The notes under the pieces: generated by a model
Database searches by the model: none
Told to the model about the DNA's origin: nothing
The model's input: only the letters and a program-made list of their open reading frames with translations
In this document: positions 54,257-64,000 of the stretch, in pieces
Position numbering within the stretch: the stretch's first letter is position 1
Layout: each line of letters opens with the position of its first letter
Assembly: GCA_012934845.2 (NCBI GenBank)
Contig: WNNJ02002305.1
Span: 124,001-188,000 of the forward strand
Source: Pomphorhynchus laevis
Taxonomy: Eukaryota > Acanthocephala > Palaeacanthocephala > Echinorhynchida > Pomphorhynchidae
Direction of reading: 5' to 3'
DNA: 64,000 nucleotides
Made by a program: the position numbers and the translations under genes

Positions 54257-57200
54257 GTAAATGAGAATTCAGTTCAGTTTGGGTTCAAAATTCTGGACGT
54301 CCGATTGCAGATCGCGTTCCTCTGATGCATCGCGATGTCATTTTTGCAAGTAATAGGCCTAGACGCGTTCTAAGCTTTGTAAGCTCGTCGGGGTATCTGC
54401 TTGCTCGCTTATTTGCCAATTTAGATGCAATCCGTCTTAAAAGTTGTGTTGCATTGTCACCGCTTCCACCTGAGAATGAGAAGACGGCGGGTACAAGAGA
54501 CCCCCGCTCGAACTCTGTTATTCTTTCGAGATATTTACTGCGCTTTCGCTGTTGGTGGTACTTATAGCAGGACTCTGGTATCTTGGAGGAGTTGGACTAA
54601 GCGAAAGCGTTAAACACGCAAATGTCGAAGAAAGTTCGCTCACTCCTATCACCAAACAACCCTGAGCATGCAATGTCGAGCCTAGCATCACGGTCTTTTG
54701 TCGTTGAGCCGTTTCTAAAGTCAAAGTTTGGCGGGACTGGTGTAAGCAGCGGCTCGACTTGTACGTTATACGATGTTTCTGTTAGCTGATGGACAATAAA
54801 ATCGCGCACGGCATCGTGTCGCATCGACGGCAGACCACCGAATGGGCATGAGAGAGCATGGGCAACTGTATTAATCTGCCTACATTTACATTGAGTTGAT
54901 GCGGATTTAGGCCTAATTCCGTATCTAGAAGAAATAGAATCACAAAACTCGATGTTACTTAATCGAGTTGCTCGATCGAATGTAGGATATCCGGATAGCC
55001 ATGACGAAGCCCCTGTTGTTGAAGCATGCTCAATTGCGGTACACAGAATTCCACTCGCATTGCTCAAAATATCTTCTTGGTCAAGCTTTTCACTAGAGGC
55101 TTTTGCTGCCCGTAGATTTTTAATAATTGTCTCCTGCATAGAATTAAGTACCGAGCCAATATATCCTTGTATGCTTGGCTCACACACTGAGGTCGATGAT
55201 CGATATTCGTTGCTTGGTAACGTGCTAGGATCTCTAATGCATAAACCGCCGTTGCGAAAACTCAACTGGCATGTGCGCCATAAGATATCGTCTTGAGAAA
55301 TATCAATGTCAAAAAGATGTGATATTGTAGACTTTAGTTTCAGTGTCAGAGGTGCGAACCACGCAGAGGGACACTCATAGCATCGTTGAGTATGTGTCCA
55401 TTTATGCTGAATAGACTAACTTAAGCACACGTATGCAACCTGAGTGTCTAACTCTCCTACTTTCTTCAACTGTGACACTAATGTGCAAAGGGAGGAAACT
55501 GATGATCGTATAAACGTCTCTATGTATTCGGCTGATCCGATTGGTACTCCAAGAACGGGTAGGCCATCCTCAACGATGGAGAGTCCAGCGTTATCAAGTA
55601 ACGATTGGAAAGTCGAGATGTCGTTCCCGTTGAAATATACCTTGCATTTTCCCGGATTCTAGTGTACGCCATATGAGGGGCCGAAGGATTGAAGCAACTT
55701 AAATGCTTCAATGACATCTTGTGGGGAACCTATTAGGTTGCCGTCGTCTGCGTACCATAACTGTTTTATGTTTGGGCAAGTTCTTTTAATACGGAGTAGT
55801 AACGGAAGTGTTGCAGAGGCAAATGCTGACATCGAAAAGACGTTGCCTTGTGTAAATCCTTCAGCAGATAGTAAGAATTCACTGTCAATTGTTAGCAGTG
55901 TCGGCTTTCTGTATAGGTTAGAAAGGACTGTGTTCAATGCTGGACAGATATTTGGCATGTTTGAGAGAGCGATCATTCTATTCACTCTGTTGAATGCGTT
56001 GTCAGCATCTATTGTGAGTAGCACGAATGTAGGATTTCTATTCAACAAGTCACGAATACCGTGAATAACGCATTCGGTGCCAGCACGCTGCGAGGCGCAA
56101 AATTGGACATTCCCGCATATTATTTGCAGTTGGGGTGATATTATTTTCAATATTGATTTAGATATAATGCGTCTGGAAACATCTCCTATTCCTATAGGAC
56201 GTACGCCAGGATTTTCGCTAAGAGGAATAAGGCGACTAGCGGTGAAGGCTGTCATCGACTCCTGTGAGATTGGATTTAATGCTAATTGTCGAGCGAAAGA
56301 TGCAAGTGATTCAGCTAGACGTTTCGATTCTGCCCCAAAGTCAACCAACATTCGATGCCATGCTCTTGCATCTAATCCGGACGGGCCCGCTCCTCCCTTC
56401 ACTTTCTTATAGTTGGCAACGATCAGTTCAAAGTCAATAGAATCAAATGCAACTGGGTGAAACCCAGGAATGTCATCGATAGGCCTGCGCAGAATGGCGT
56501 CATCAGATTTTGCTGAAGCCATCGGATGCTTATCAATAGGAATTTGTCTCACTGTTTGGCCGTCTATTATTTCGTCTATTCGAAGAGGATGCCCTCTACC
56601 ATCATTTGATTCAAGTAATTTGACAGCAGCTGTCATCTTCCCACCAAGAACAAGCTTCTGAACAGTTTTCAGAATATCATTATTTAGAGGATCATATAGC
56701 TTGTGGGAAGACTGAGACTGGAGAAAACGAGCTTCGTTGAGCAGCGTTTGCATATCTCCGCTTGTCCAACAATCAAGTCTGCGATCGAGAATTTGTTTTA
56801 GTTGCTTAGGGTTCGCTTTAGCAGGGCGCTGGAGGATTAACTGACTGATGACAACCGCGAGTGAAAGCGAGCAATCGTTTGTGGATGCTAATTCATATAT
56901 CCGTGCAAGCTCTGAGATAAATCGCTTAGATCCGATGCATCTTGGTAGTCTAAACAGGTTTGGTTTCCATAGAATAACTTCATGCAATATCGACTCCACC
57001 AAGAGAGTATCTGATGAAGATTGGAGTTGCAAGATGGTTGCAGTTATAGGCTCAAGTTCTGTCTGAAGAATGTTCTGCGGACTTTTTGTTCCAACGTTTT
57101 GAGTTTCAGATGTAGCACGTAAGTGCGATGTAAGTTGGACATTGGTAGACGCGTGTGTGGACAGCACCGGGTTTTTCCTGGAGCAGTTAGGAGCAGAGCA

Positions 57201-57308
57201 CGTTTTGCAAGGTTTCGAATTGCGCGCACATTTACAGCGAATACATTTGGCTGCACTCGTGTTGCAGTTGCAGCATTTTGATAGCGAAGAAGGTATTCCT
57301 CTAGGCAT
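54257..57308 (-). mobile_element. LINE-like family C copy 5, best-preserved RT
   Basis: A 549-residue frame runs 57308-55659: Cys-rich domain at residues 12-42 (KCCNCNTSAAKCIRCKCARN, CKTC, NCSRK), a linker with IDGQTVRQIPIDKHP, then RT with KGGAGPSGLDARAWH, NPGVRPIGIGDVSRRI, TIDADNAFNRVNR, SAEGFTQGNVFSMSAFASAT and the catalytic LWYADDGNLIGS near residue 519. A poor stretch follows to 55265, then frame 55265-54597: TGASSWLSGYPTFDRA, QCKCRQINTVAHALSCPFGG, SMRHDAVRDF, VQVEPLLTPVPP, DARLDIACSGLFGDRSERTF and FDICVF. The tail lies to about 54290. The N-terminal start MPRGIPSS is aligned with MVRGKPTG and MVRGQPSS of C4 and C3. Two or three breaks. Confidence 0.9.
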
Positions 57309-58172
57309 GTAGTGTCGATTTCAGAGCGTTGATACTGAGCACAGTGATTCTTTGTTATTGATGGATTAAAAAATTTGAAGGATTGTAAGATGTTTGTTAT
57401 GTTTGTTAGTTATTCATCGAGAATATTTCTCGTTAAAATGTTTTGTAATATTTATTGTAAGAGTTTTAATAACCAAGACTTATTTTAAGATATTTTAATT
57501 AATAGAAATAATAATTAATAATAATTTATGTTTATTTATGTATTTATTGCAAAGAAAAAGTTTATTGGTCTGATTTAACTATTAATTTGTCAATTATTTG
57601 CTTTATTCAAGTTTTGTTAAATTTACATTCTCTTGTTCAATCGACTGATATGCAGTCTATTTAATCTGTTTATTGAGTTTTCGTTCAATTTTCGCTAAAT
57701 TTAAATTTCCTATAGATAAGATTACAGCTTAATAAGATATTTATTTTTGTAAGCGGTAAAATAACGACGATAAAATAAGATAAATAATGTTTCTTCCATA
57801 GCAATTTCTTCGGAAGGCACTATATTCGCAAGTTAAATACTTGTTACTATAAGCATTGCTTGATGCTAAACAACAATGATTAACGTACTTTATATAAGTA
57901 ATATTTATATTAGACAATATATTATCTAATTTACAAATTTAGTTCTTATTTAAGACGTTCAGTTTAATAATCATTCAATACATTTAATATGACATTTATT
58001 GACATTTATTAATGAGGTGGTACAAGAAATTGGCAAAATCAGTATAGTAAATAATTAACATATGCATGTCGGAAAGCAAACATGGAACAACCAATCATTA
58101 CACAAAATCACATAACGTTCTAAGCAATATAAGGACCTATTTGCGTGTAACCCGTACATTGTAACTTTAATA
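57309..58172. other. No gene recognised
   Basis: AT-rich spacer between family C copy 5 and the Naiad cluster. It contains nothing I could name. Confidence 0.5.
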
Positions 58173-58740
58173 TTAGAATATGTAACGATAATATGTAACG
58201 ATAATATTAGAAACATAATGGAAACAGAATGCAATTGTAAAAGACCTTATTTTAGGAATATATTTACTTAAATCTGACCCTATTATTTCTTTACTTTTAG
58301 AATTATTTAAAAGTCCGGCTATATTTATGTTATCTAGACATTTATTAATGAAGTTTATGGTTAATGTATATTTTCTATTGTTATTATTAACATTTATTGT
58401 ATGATTATAGTATTTTGTATTACAATAACTGTCTATAATACAACTTAGCCTATCATAGTCGTTAATTAATTTTTGATTTATTGAACATATGATATCTTTA
58501 GAAAAACTTCTTATATTTACATAAAGATCTTTTAGCTTATTATCACTTAAAAGTTGTTTTAATATTTCTAATTGTTCATTTATATACATATCTTTTTTAA
58601 TATTTTTAACTCTATATTCCTTATTCCTTTTATCACCGTGACTTCTTGGTTTGCGTTTAACCGGATTATTATAATATAGTTGTTTATTATGTATTATACT
58701 ACTTCTGTCAATTCCTTGTACCACGTCATTCAATCCTAAT
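58173..58740 (-). mobile_element. Naiad-type PLE copy 3, internal fragment with inverted junction
   Basis: Minus strand from 58733: NDVVQGIDRSSIIHNKQLYY to INKCLDNINIAGLLNNSKSKE, identical in layout to the C-terminal half of the endonuclease ORF of copy 2 (61340-60880). It starts abruptly where the 3' end of copy 2 (58741) abuts it and ends near 58245. Beyond that, 58173-58240 carries the METECNCK coding segment on the opposite (plus) strand, so the copy is closed by an inversion. Complex tandem and inverted insertions are typical of PLEs. Confidence 0.85.
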
Positions 58741-59111
58741 AAATTAAATCAGCTAACTGAGTCTACGTATTGTTATATAATTATAAAATAAACAAAACAT
58801 AATAATGCTAAATCAAAATTTAATAATTAAATAATAAAATTAATAATTGTTTTAGATTTTCTATAATTTTAATCAAGTTAAAAAATAAAAAATAAAAAAT
58901 AAAATTTAAAATAAACGTCATTTTTATGAATTGACTAATAAATAACAGACGTTGTATCAGAATAAGAATTAGAGGTCATCAGGAGGAACTGCTATGCTAT
59001 CAGGTTTCGGCCCTAACTCCTCTACCCAACATAGCAGCGGGGCCAAATACATGTTAATGATGTATTTCCTCTGAAATAACTATCTAGTATCTTATTCTAA
59101 TGCAAAGTATA
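58741..59111 (-). mobile_element. Naiad-type pLTR, copy E (3' end of copy 2)
   Basis: Lies directly after the RT stop of copy 2 (59112) in element orientation and runs about 370 bp to the terminal block AAATCAGCTAACTGAGTCTA. It holds the folded motif at 58971-59072, about 40-140 bp after the stop codon. Confidence 0.88.
58971..59072 (-). ncRNA. Naiad pLTR pseudoknot motif, copy E
   Basis: All parts present: outer stem AGAGG/CCTCT (58971-58975 with 59068-59072), side hairpin AAATACAT/ATGTATTT, helix a GGCCC/GGGCC, helix b CTGCTATG/CATAGCAG, GAAAC and CUGAUGA. Same orientation as the element's coding strand. Confidence 0.68.
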
Positions 59112-60865
59112 TTATTTATTATTCATCCATAAAAATTTGCCACTTAAGAGTTTAAATTTATTCTTTATATTATTGTGTTGATTTATATATTTTACTATTT
59201 TCTGCTTGATGTTATTTTTATAGTAACCTAGTTTAAAATATGTATCTATTAAATTATTTAAATGATTTTTAAGAAAGCCAATATCATTACAAATTGTTGC
59301 AATTCTTAAAATTTCATTATTTAATGTATTATATTTTATATTATATGGTATGCATGAATGCTCATGCAAAAATATGTTTCTTGTAAATTTAAATATGTCA
59401 TCTTTACGATATAAATTAACAGTAGTTTTAGTTAATGTTAATTTAATGTTCATATCTAGATATACACCTTCTTTATCATTAATATTGGTTTTGTTAAGAA
59501 TAAGGCTTTCTGGATAAATGTGCTCATAATTGAATAAAAATTATTAGAATTAAATACACATATATCATCAATGTATCGAAACATATATTTCATATATTTA
59601 TATTGTTTAGATTTAGTTTTTACACAGTTATGAACAAATTCATATTCTATAAAGCTTAAAAACAAGTCAGCTATAATTGGGCTACTATTACACCATTGGA
59701 ACACCTTTTACTTGTCTAAATATAGATGTCCCTACTTTTAAATAATTTTGATTTATCAAAATATTTAGGATTCTATTAATTCAATTTTATCCATATATTT
59801 ATATTTACTTGATGGTTTAATTTTTGTTAGATAGGCGTTATAATTATTATAACATATATATGTATCTTTTTCCGAATATAAGATTAATTAATTTTACTAA
59901 CGCTTCTTTAATATCTACTAAATCTAGATTTGTATAAAGCGTACTAAAATCGTATGTATTTATATTTGAAAATTTATTCCTTTTGTCTGTTCTAAAAATT
60001 CTTTTGTAGAATTAATACTGAAATAGTGTTTTATACCAGTATTAATTTCGATTACCTTGCAATATTTTTAAAATGTGCTTTAATTACTTTAAGCATTTTA
60101 TTCATATAAACAGAAAGTGGTTTTAATGTACATTTAAACGCACTACATATGAACCTAGGTTTATTGGATTTTTATGTAATTTTGGATTCCAATATAATAT
60201 AGGTATAGTTTTATTATCTAATTCAACCTTTATACCCTTTTTATCCATTATAGAACAGTGACTTGTAATAATTGATTCTAAACTCAACTCACTACGTTCA
60301 TATGCTGGATTTACATTTAAATCATTAGAATTAACCTCTTTCATTAGTATATCATAATAAAGCTTTTTACATATGAAGACAAAGTTATTACTAGCTTTAT
60401 CAATAGTTGTTATTATATAGTTATCCTTTAATTTAGTAAGTTCTTTATACATATCTTTATTAATTTTATCTTTCCTTTTATAATTGTTTGTTATTTTCAT
60501 TTTATTTTTAATTTTATCAAATATATAATCTTTCCAAATTTTTATCTTAGATATATTCGAGCTTTCACTATTAATCAGCTTACTAAAGTAATCATTTAAG
60601 TTATTATATAACGAACTGTATATTTTATTTTTGTCGTTGTTGTTATTTAATCTATATTTATACCCTTTCGATAGCAGCTTTCTTAATTCACAATTTTCAA
60701 TTAATTCTAGATTATGGGTACATATATGTTCATTTATTTTATCAAAACTAAGACTTTTACAATTGCATTCTGTTTCCATTATGTTTCTAATATTATCGTT
60801 ACATATTGATTTTAATTCTTTATTATAATTACAAATTTTTCGTCCTAATGGTGGTAGGAGTTTAT
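59112..60865 (-). pseudogene. Naiad-type PLE copy 2: CxC linker and reverse transcriptase
   Basis: Element-sense minus strand. Just after the endonuclease frame comes METECNCKSLSFDKI (60779), with the CxC linker motif reported for N-terminal-endonuclease PLEs. RT follows: NYIITTIDKASNNFVF, TIPILYWNPKLHKNP (60200), a poorer stretch over fingers and palm at 60120-59710, then SPIIADLFLSFIEYEFVHN and the catalytic KYMFRYIDDICVF near 59590. The C-terminus GKFLWMNNK ends at 59112. RT of this clade is related to telomerase RT. About four to six breaks in the RT part. Confidence 0.88.
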
Positions 60866-60868
60866 ACC

Positions 60869-61816
60869 TTATTTTAGGAATATATTACTTAAATCTGACC
60901 CTATTATTTCTTTACTTTTAGAATTATTTAAAAGTCCAGCTATATTTATGTTATCTATACATTTATTAATGAAGTTTATGGTTAATGTATATTTTCTATT
61001 GTTATTATTTACATTTATTGTACGATTATAGTATTTTGTATTACAATAACTGTCTATTATACAACTTAGCCTATCATAGTCGTTAATTAATTTTTGATTT
61101 ATTGAACATATGATATCTTTAGAAAAACTTCTTATATTTACATAAAGATCTTTTAGCTTATTATCACTAAAAAGTTGTTTTAATATTTCTAATTGTTCAT
61201 TTATATACATATCTTTTTTAATATTTTTAACTCTATTTTTCCTATTCCTTTTATCACCATGACTTCTTGGTTTGCGTTTAACCGGATTATTATAATATAG
61301 TTGTTTATTATGTATTATACTACTTCTGCCAATTCCTTGTACCACGTCATTCAATCCTAATGGGTACATGGAATTAAGCGTTTTAATCCAAAAATCTTCC
61401 TTTTCTAATAGTTTTTGATTTAATATAGAAATGTTTTCTTCGATAATATGTTCTAAAATAAATAATTTACAGTTTTTAATATCATGTCCTATTAATCTCA
61501 TATGTTTATGAAATATAGTTTGACTATTATGCTGTATATTATATATGTGTTGCCTAAACCTAGTTTTTAACATTTGATATGTTTTTCCTATATATTGCAA
61601 TCCACATATGCATTGTATTAGATACACTACACCTGCGGTATTGCAGTTACAATTATTATTAATATTTAATGAAAAACATTTGTTTGTCGTATTACTTACG
61701 ATACAATTATTATTATTTATAACATCACAAACTATACAATTTTTTCTGTTACATTTAAAAGATCTAAAATTGAAATCATTAGTACTTACGTATTTTTCCA
61801 ATATTGTTGAGTACAT
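60869..61816 (-). CDS. Naiad-type PLE copy 2: N-terminal GIY-YIG endonuclease
   Basis: A 315-residue frame. Residues 22-30 hold C-x4-C-x2-C (KCNRKNCIVC), the zinc-ligand pattern that precedes PLE GIY-YIG domains. The nuclease spans about residues 58-156: VVYLIQC at 63-69 (GIY position), YIGKT at 75-79, KTRFRQH at 84-90, catalytic-type Glu in LEKEDFW (about 138-140) and GLN at 154-156. A basic region follows (KRKPRSHGDKRNR), then an Asn/Lys-rich linker leading to the CxC motif and RT. The endonuclease lies upstream of the RT, the reverse of canonical PLEs, as in Naiad and Chlamys elements. All expected nuclease residues are present; a frame break separates it from the RT. The start at 61816 is the first Met. 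Confidence 0.9.
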   Translation of the reverse strand: MYSTILEKYVSTNDFNFRSFKCNRKNCIVCDVINNNNCIVSNTTNKCFSLNINNNCNCNTAGVVYLIQCICGLQYIGKTYQMLKTRFRQHIYNIQHNSQTIFHKHMRLIGHDIKNCKLFILEHIIEENISILNQKLLEKEDFWIKTLNSMYPLGLNDVVQGIGRSSIIHNKQLYYNNPVKRKPRSHGDKRNRKNRVKNIKKDMYINEQLEILKQLFSDNKLKDLYVNIRSFSKDIICSINQKLINDYDRLSCIIDSYCNTKYYNRTINVNNNNRKYTLTINFINKCIDNINIAGLLNNSKSKEIIGSDLSNIFLK

Positions 61817-62249
61817 GTAACTTTTAAGTCATAATTTTTAACGTTGCTTTTTCGGTGTCGCCACCTAGTTTAGTTGACTCAGACTAAATTTACAACGGCC
61901 ATCCAGCAGCATCTGACAGGGGGCTGCCCTGCTTAAGGCGGTTGCAGGCTGGAACAAGATCTATAAAGATCTACCACCTTCACTCCACGCGCTACGCGAC
62001 CTAGCTATTGGCCATTACCTGGTCTCTTAAACGTGATCACGTGAAGCAGTTTACATTTTAAAGTGTAAACACCTTGGGATGCAAACTTCTCCCTTTTTTA
62101 AGAATTAATAATTCATGCTTGTTTGAAAATAAGAAAAAATAATAGTAAAGTCGTAACCAATAATACATAGTTTCAGTATTTCTGACAGAGGTCATATTAC
62201 CGGGAAAACAAAGTCCACAGGTCAATAATAACATGTCAGTAGAACAAAT
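61817..62249 (-). other. 5' leader of Naiad copy 2
   Basis: About 430 bp between the preceding copy's end and the endonuclease ORF. It contains a GC-richer patch (61850-62040) unlike the AT-rich element body, and a stem TTTAGT/ACTAAA near 61868-61887. No pLTR motif is seen here, so either this copy lacks a 5' pLTR or the pLTR of copy 1 (62250-62640) serves as one. Confidence 0.5.
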
Positions 62250-62640
62250 TAAATCAGCTAACTGAGTCTACGTATTGTTATATAATTATAAAATAAACAA
62301 AACATAATAATGCTAAATCAAAATTTAATAATTAAATAATAAAATTAATAATTGTTTTTAGATTTTCTATAATTTTAATCAAGTTAAAAAATAAAAATAA
62401 AAATAAAATTTAAAATAAACGTCATTTTTATGAATTGACTAATAAATAACAGACGTTGTATCAGAATAAGAATTAGAGGTCATCAGGAGGAACTGCTATG
62501 CTATCAGGTTTCGGCCCTAACTCCTCTACCCAACATAGCAGCGGGGCCAAATACATGCTAATGATGTATTTCCTCTGAAATAACTATCTAGTATCTTATT
62601 CTAATGCAAAGTATATTATTTATTTCATCCATAAAAATTT
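62250..62640 (-). mobile_element. Naiad-type pLTR, copy F (end of copy 1)
   Basis: Almost identical to copy E over its whole length. It follows the RT C-terminus of copy 1 and precedes the leader of copy 2, so it sits between two tandem elements as a shared pLTR. Confidence 0.88.
62475..62576 (-). ncRNA. Naiad pLTR pseudoknot motif, copy F (reference copy)
   Basis: Plus-strand positions: AGAGG 62475-62479, TCATCAG 62480-62486, CTGCTATG 62493-62500, GTTTC 62508-62512, GGCCC 62513-62517, CATAGCAG 62534-62541, GGGGCC 62543-62548, side hairpin 62549-62556 with 62564-62571, CCTCT 62572-62576. Functional strand is taken as minus because it is the coding strand of the element and because sequence changes between copies give G-U pairs only on that strand. 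Confidence 0.7.
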
Positions 62641-64000
62641 GCCACTTAAGAGTTTAAATTTATTCTTTATATTATTGTGTTGATTTATATATTTACTATT
62701 TTCTGCTTGATGTTATTTTTATAGTAACCTAGTTTAAAATATGTATCTATTAAATTATTTAAATGATTTTTAAGAAAGCCAATATCATTACAAATTGTTG
62801 CAATTCTTAAAATTTCATTATTTAATGTATTATATTTTATATTATATGGTATGCATGAATGCTCATGCAAAATATGTTTCTTGTAAATTTAAATATGTCA
62901 TCTTTACGATATAAATTAACAGTAGTTTTAGTTAATGTTAATTTAATGTTCATATCTAGATATACACCTTCTTTATCATTAATATTGGTTTTGTTAAGAA
63001 TAAGGCTTTCTGGATAAATGTGCTCACTAATTGAATAAAAATTATTAGAATTAAATACACATATATCATCAATGTATCGAAACATATTTCATATATTTAT
63101 ATTGTTTAGATTTAGTTTTTACACAGTTATGAACAAATTCATATTCTATAAAGCTTAAAAACATCAGCTATAATTGGGCTACTATTACCACCCATTGGAA
63201 CACCTTTTACTTGTCTAAATATAGATGTCCCTACTTTTAAATAATTTTGATTTATCAAAATATTTAGGGATTCTATTAATTCAATTTTATCCATATATTT
63301 ATATTTATTTGATGGTTTAATTTTTGTTAGATAGGCGTTATAATTATTATAACATATATATGTATATCTTTTTCCGAATTTAAGGTTAATTAATTTTACT
63401 AACGCTTCTTTAATATCTACTAAATCTAGATTTGTATAAAGCGTACTAAAATCGTATGTATTTATATTTTGAAAATTTTATTCCTTTTGTCTGTTTTAAA
63501 AATTCTTTTGTAGAATTAATACTGAAATAGTGTTTTATACCAGTATTAATTTCGATTACCTTGCAATATTTTTTAAAATGTGCTTTAATTACTTTAAGCA
63601 TTTTATTCATATAAACAGAAAGTGGTTTTAATGTACATTTAAACGCACTACATATGAACCTAGGTTTTATTGGATTTTTATGTAATTTTGATTCCAATAT
63701 AATATAGGTATAGTTTTATTATCTAATTCAACCTTTATACCCTTTTTATCCATTATAGAACAGTGACTTGTAATAATTGATTCTAAACTCAACTCACTAC
63801 GTTCATATGCTGGATTTACATTTAAATCATTAGAATTAACCTCTTTCATTAGTATATCATAATAAAGCTTTTTACATATGAAGACAAAGTTATTACTAGC
63901 TTTATCAATAGTTGTTATTATATAGTTATCCTTTAATTTAGTAAGTTCTTTATACATATCTTTATTATTTTATCTTTCCTTTTATAATTGTTTGTTATTT
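62641..64000 (-). pseudogene. Naiad-type PLE copy 1: reverse transcriptase, runs off right edge
   Basis: Same RT as copy 2: MYKELTKLKDNYIITTIDKA (63957), KPRFICSAFKCTLKPLSVYM (63650), NLDLVDIKEALVKLINL (63420), GVPMGGNSSPIIADVF-type block near 63190, RYIDDICVF near 63080 and the C-terminus near 62650. The endonuclease would lie beyond 64000. A few breaks; overall very close to copy 2, so the tandem arose recently. Confidence 0.87.

Noticed and set aside
61850-62040. GC-rich patch in the Naiad leader as a tRNA or SINE head
   Set aside because: No A/B box pair or cloverleaf could be drawn.
1-64000. LTR retrotransposons, CRISPR arrays, tRNA or rRNA genes
   Set aside because: No integrase, protease or LTR pair, no spaced direct repeats, no cloverleaf or rRNA signature was seen. 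The repeated pLTRs belong to PLEs, which are not LTR elements.

Overview
This window is animal nuclear DNA from an AT-rich, repeat-laden invertebrate genome. Two host genes are visible: a spliced NDUFA8 (mitochondrial complex I subunit) and a single-exon Tudor-SN (SND1-like) gene. Almost everything else is retroelement sequence. The host phylum cannot be fixed from the sequence; the NDUFA8 tail (GYF..xRxHKTxRxKP) would suit an ecdysozoan, but that is a weak inference.

Layout. 1-1240: a 370-bp satellite as two head-to-head tandem pairs. 1539-3090: a decayed Penelope-like element (PLE) with hammerhead ribozymes at both ends. 4943-7252: NDUFA8, its intron and 3' flank littered with pseudo-LTR (pLTR) pieces of a second PLE; these continue to 9760. 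10040-10700: a PLE endonuclease fragment. 10725-13392: LINE family B with a 5' inversion. 13671-16586: Tudor-SN. 17082-24190: LINE family A copies and a CR1-like LINE D. 24449-24509: a twister ribozyme candidate. 25666-27375: a solo pLTR and a CR1-like LINE E. 28310-41455: more LINE A and B, plus a family C fragment. 41890-57308: five copies of LINE-like family C (Cys-rich N-terminus, RT, restriction-like-endonuclease-like C-terminus), with two copies of a small repeat carrying a pseudoknotted GAAAC domain between them. 58173-64000: tandem PLEs whose GIY-YIG endonuclease lies N-terminal to the RT, the Naiad arrangement.

Most interesting signal. Six pLTRs of the Naiad-type PLE carry a conserved RNA-like fold on the element's sense strand: two crossing helices (a pseudoknot), an outer stem and a side hairpin, supported by compensatory and G-U changes between copies. 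The words GAAAC and CUGAUGA (hammerhead core words) sit at fixed places in it. The 370-bp satellite and an isolated copy at 21668-21723 carry what looks like the same fold circularly permuted, again with covariation. Naiads are reported to lack canonical hammerhead motifs, so this may be a non-canonical self-cleaving RNA shared by an autonomous Naiad and a retrozyme-like tandem repeat. The fold is read by eye; the ribozyme activity is inference.

The window therefore shows at least four ribozyme-like architectures (PLE hammerheads, the permuted pseudoknot, the 46.7/47.2-kb GAAAC pseudoknots and a twister) beside five LINE families and two PLE lineages, with many nested, inverted and tandem insertions. 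No tRNA, rRNA, CRISPR array or LTR retrotransposon was recognised.
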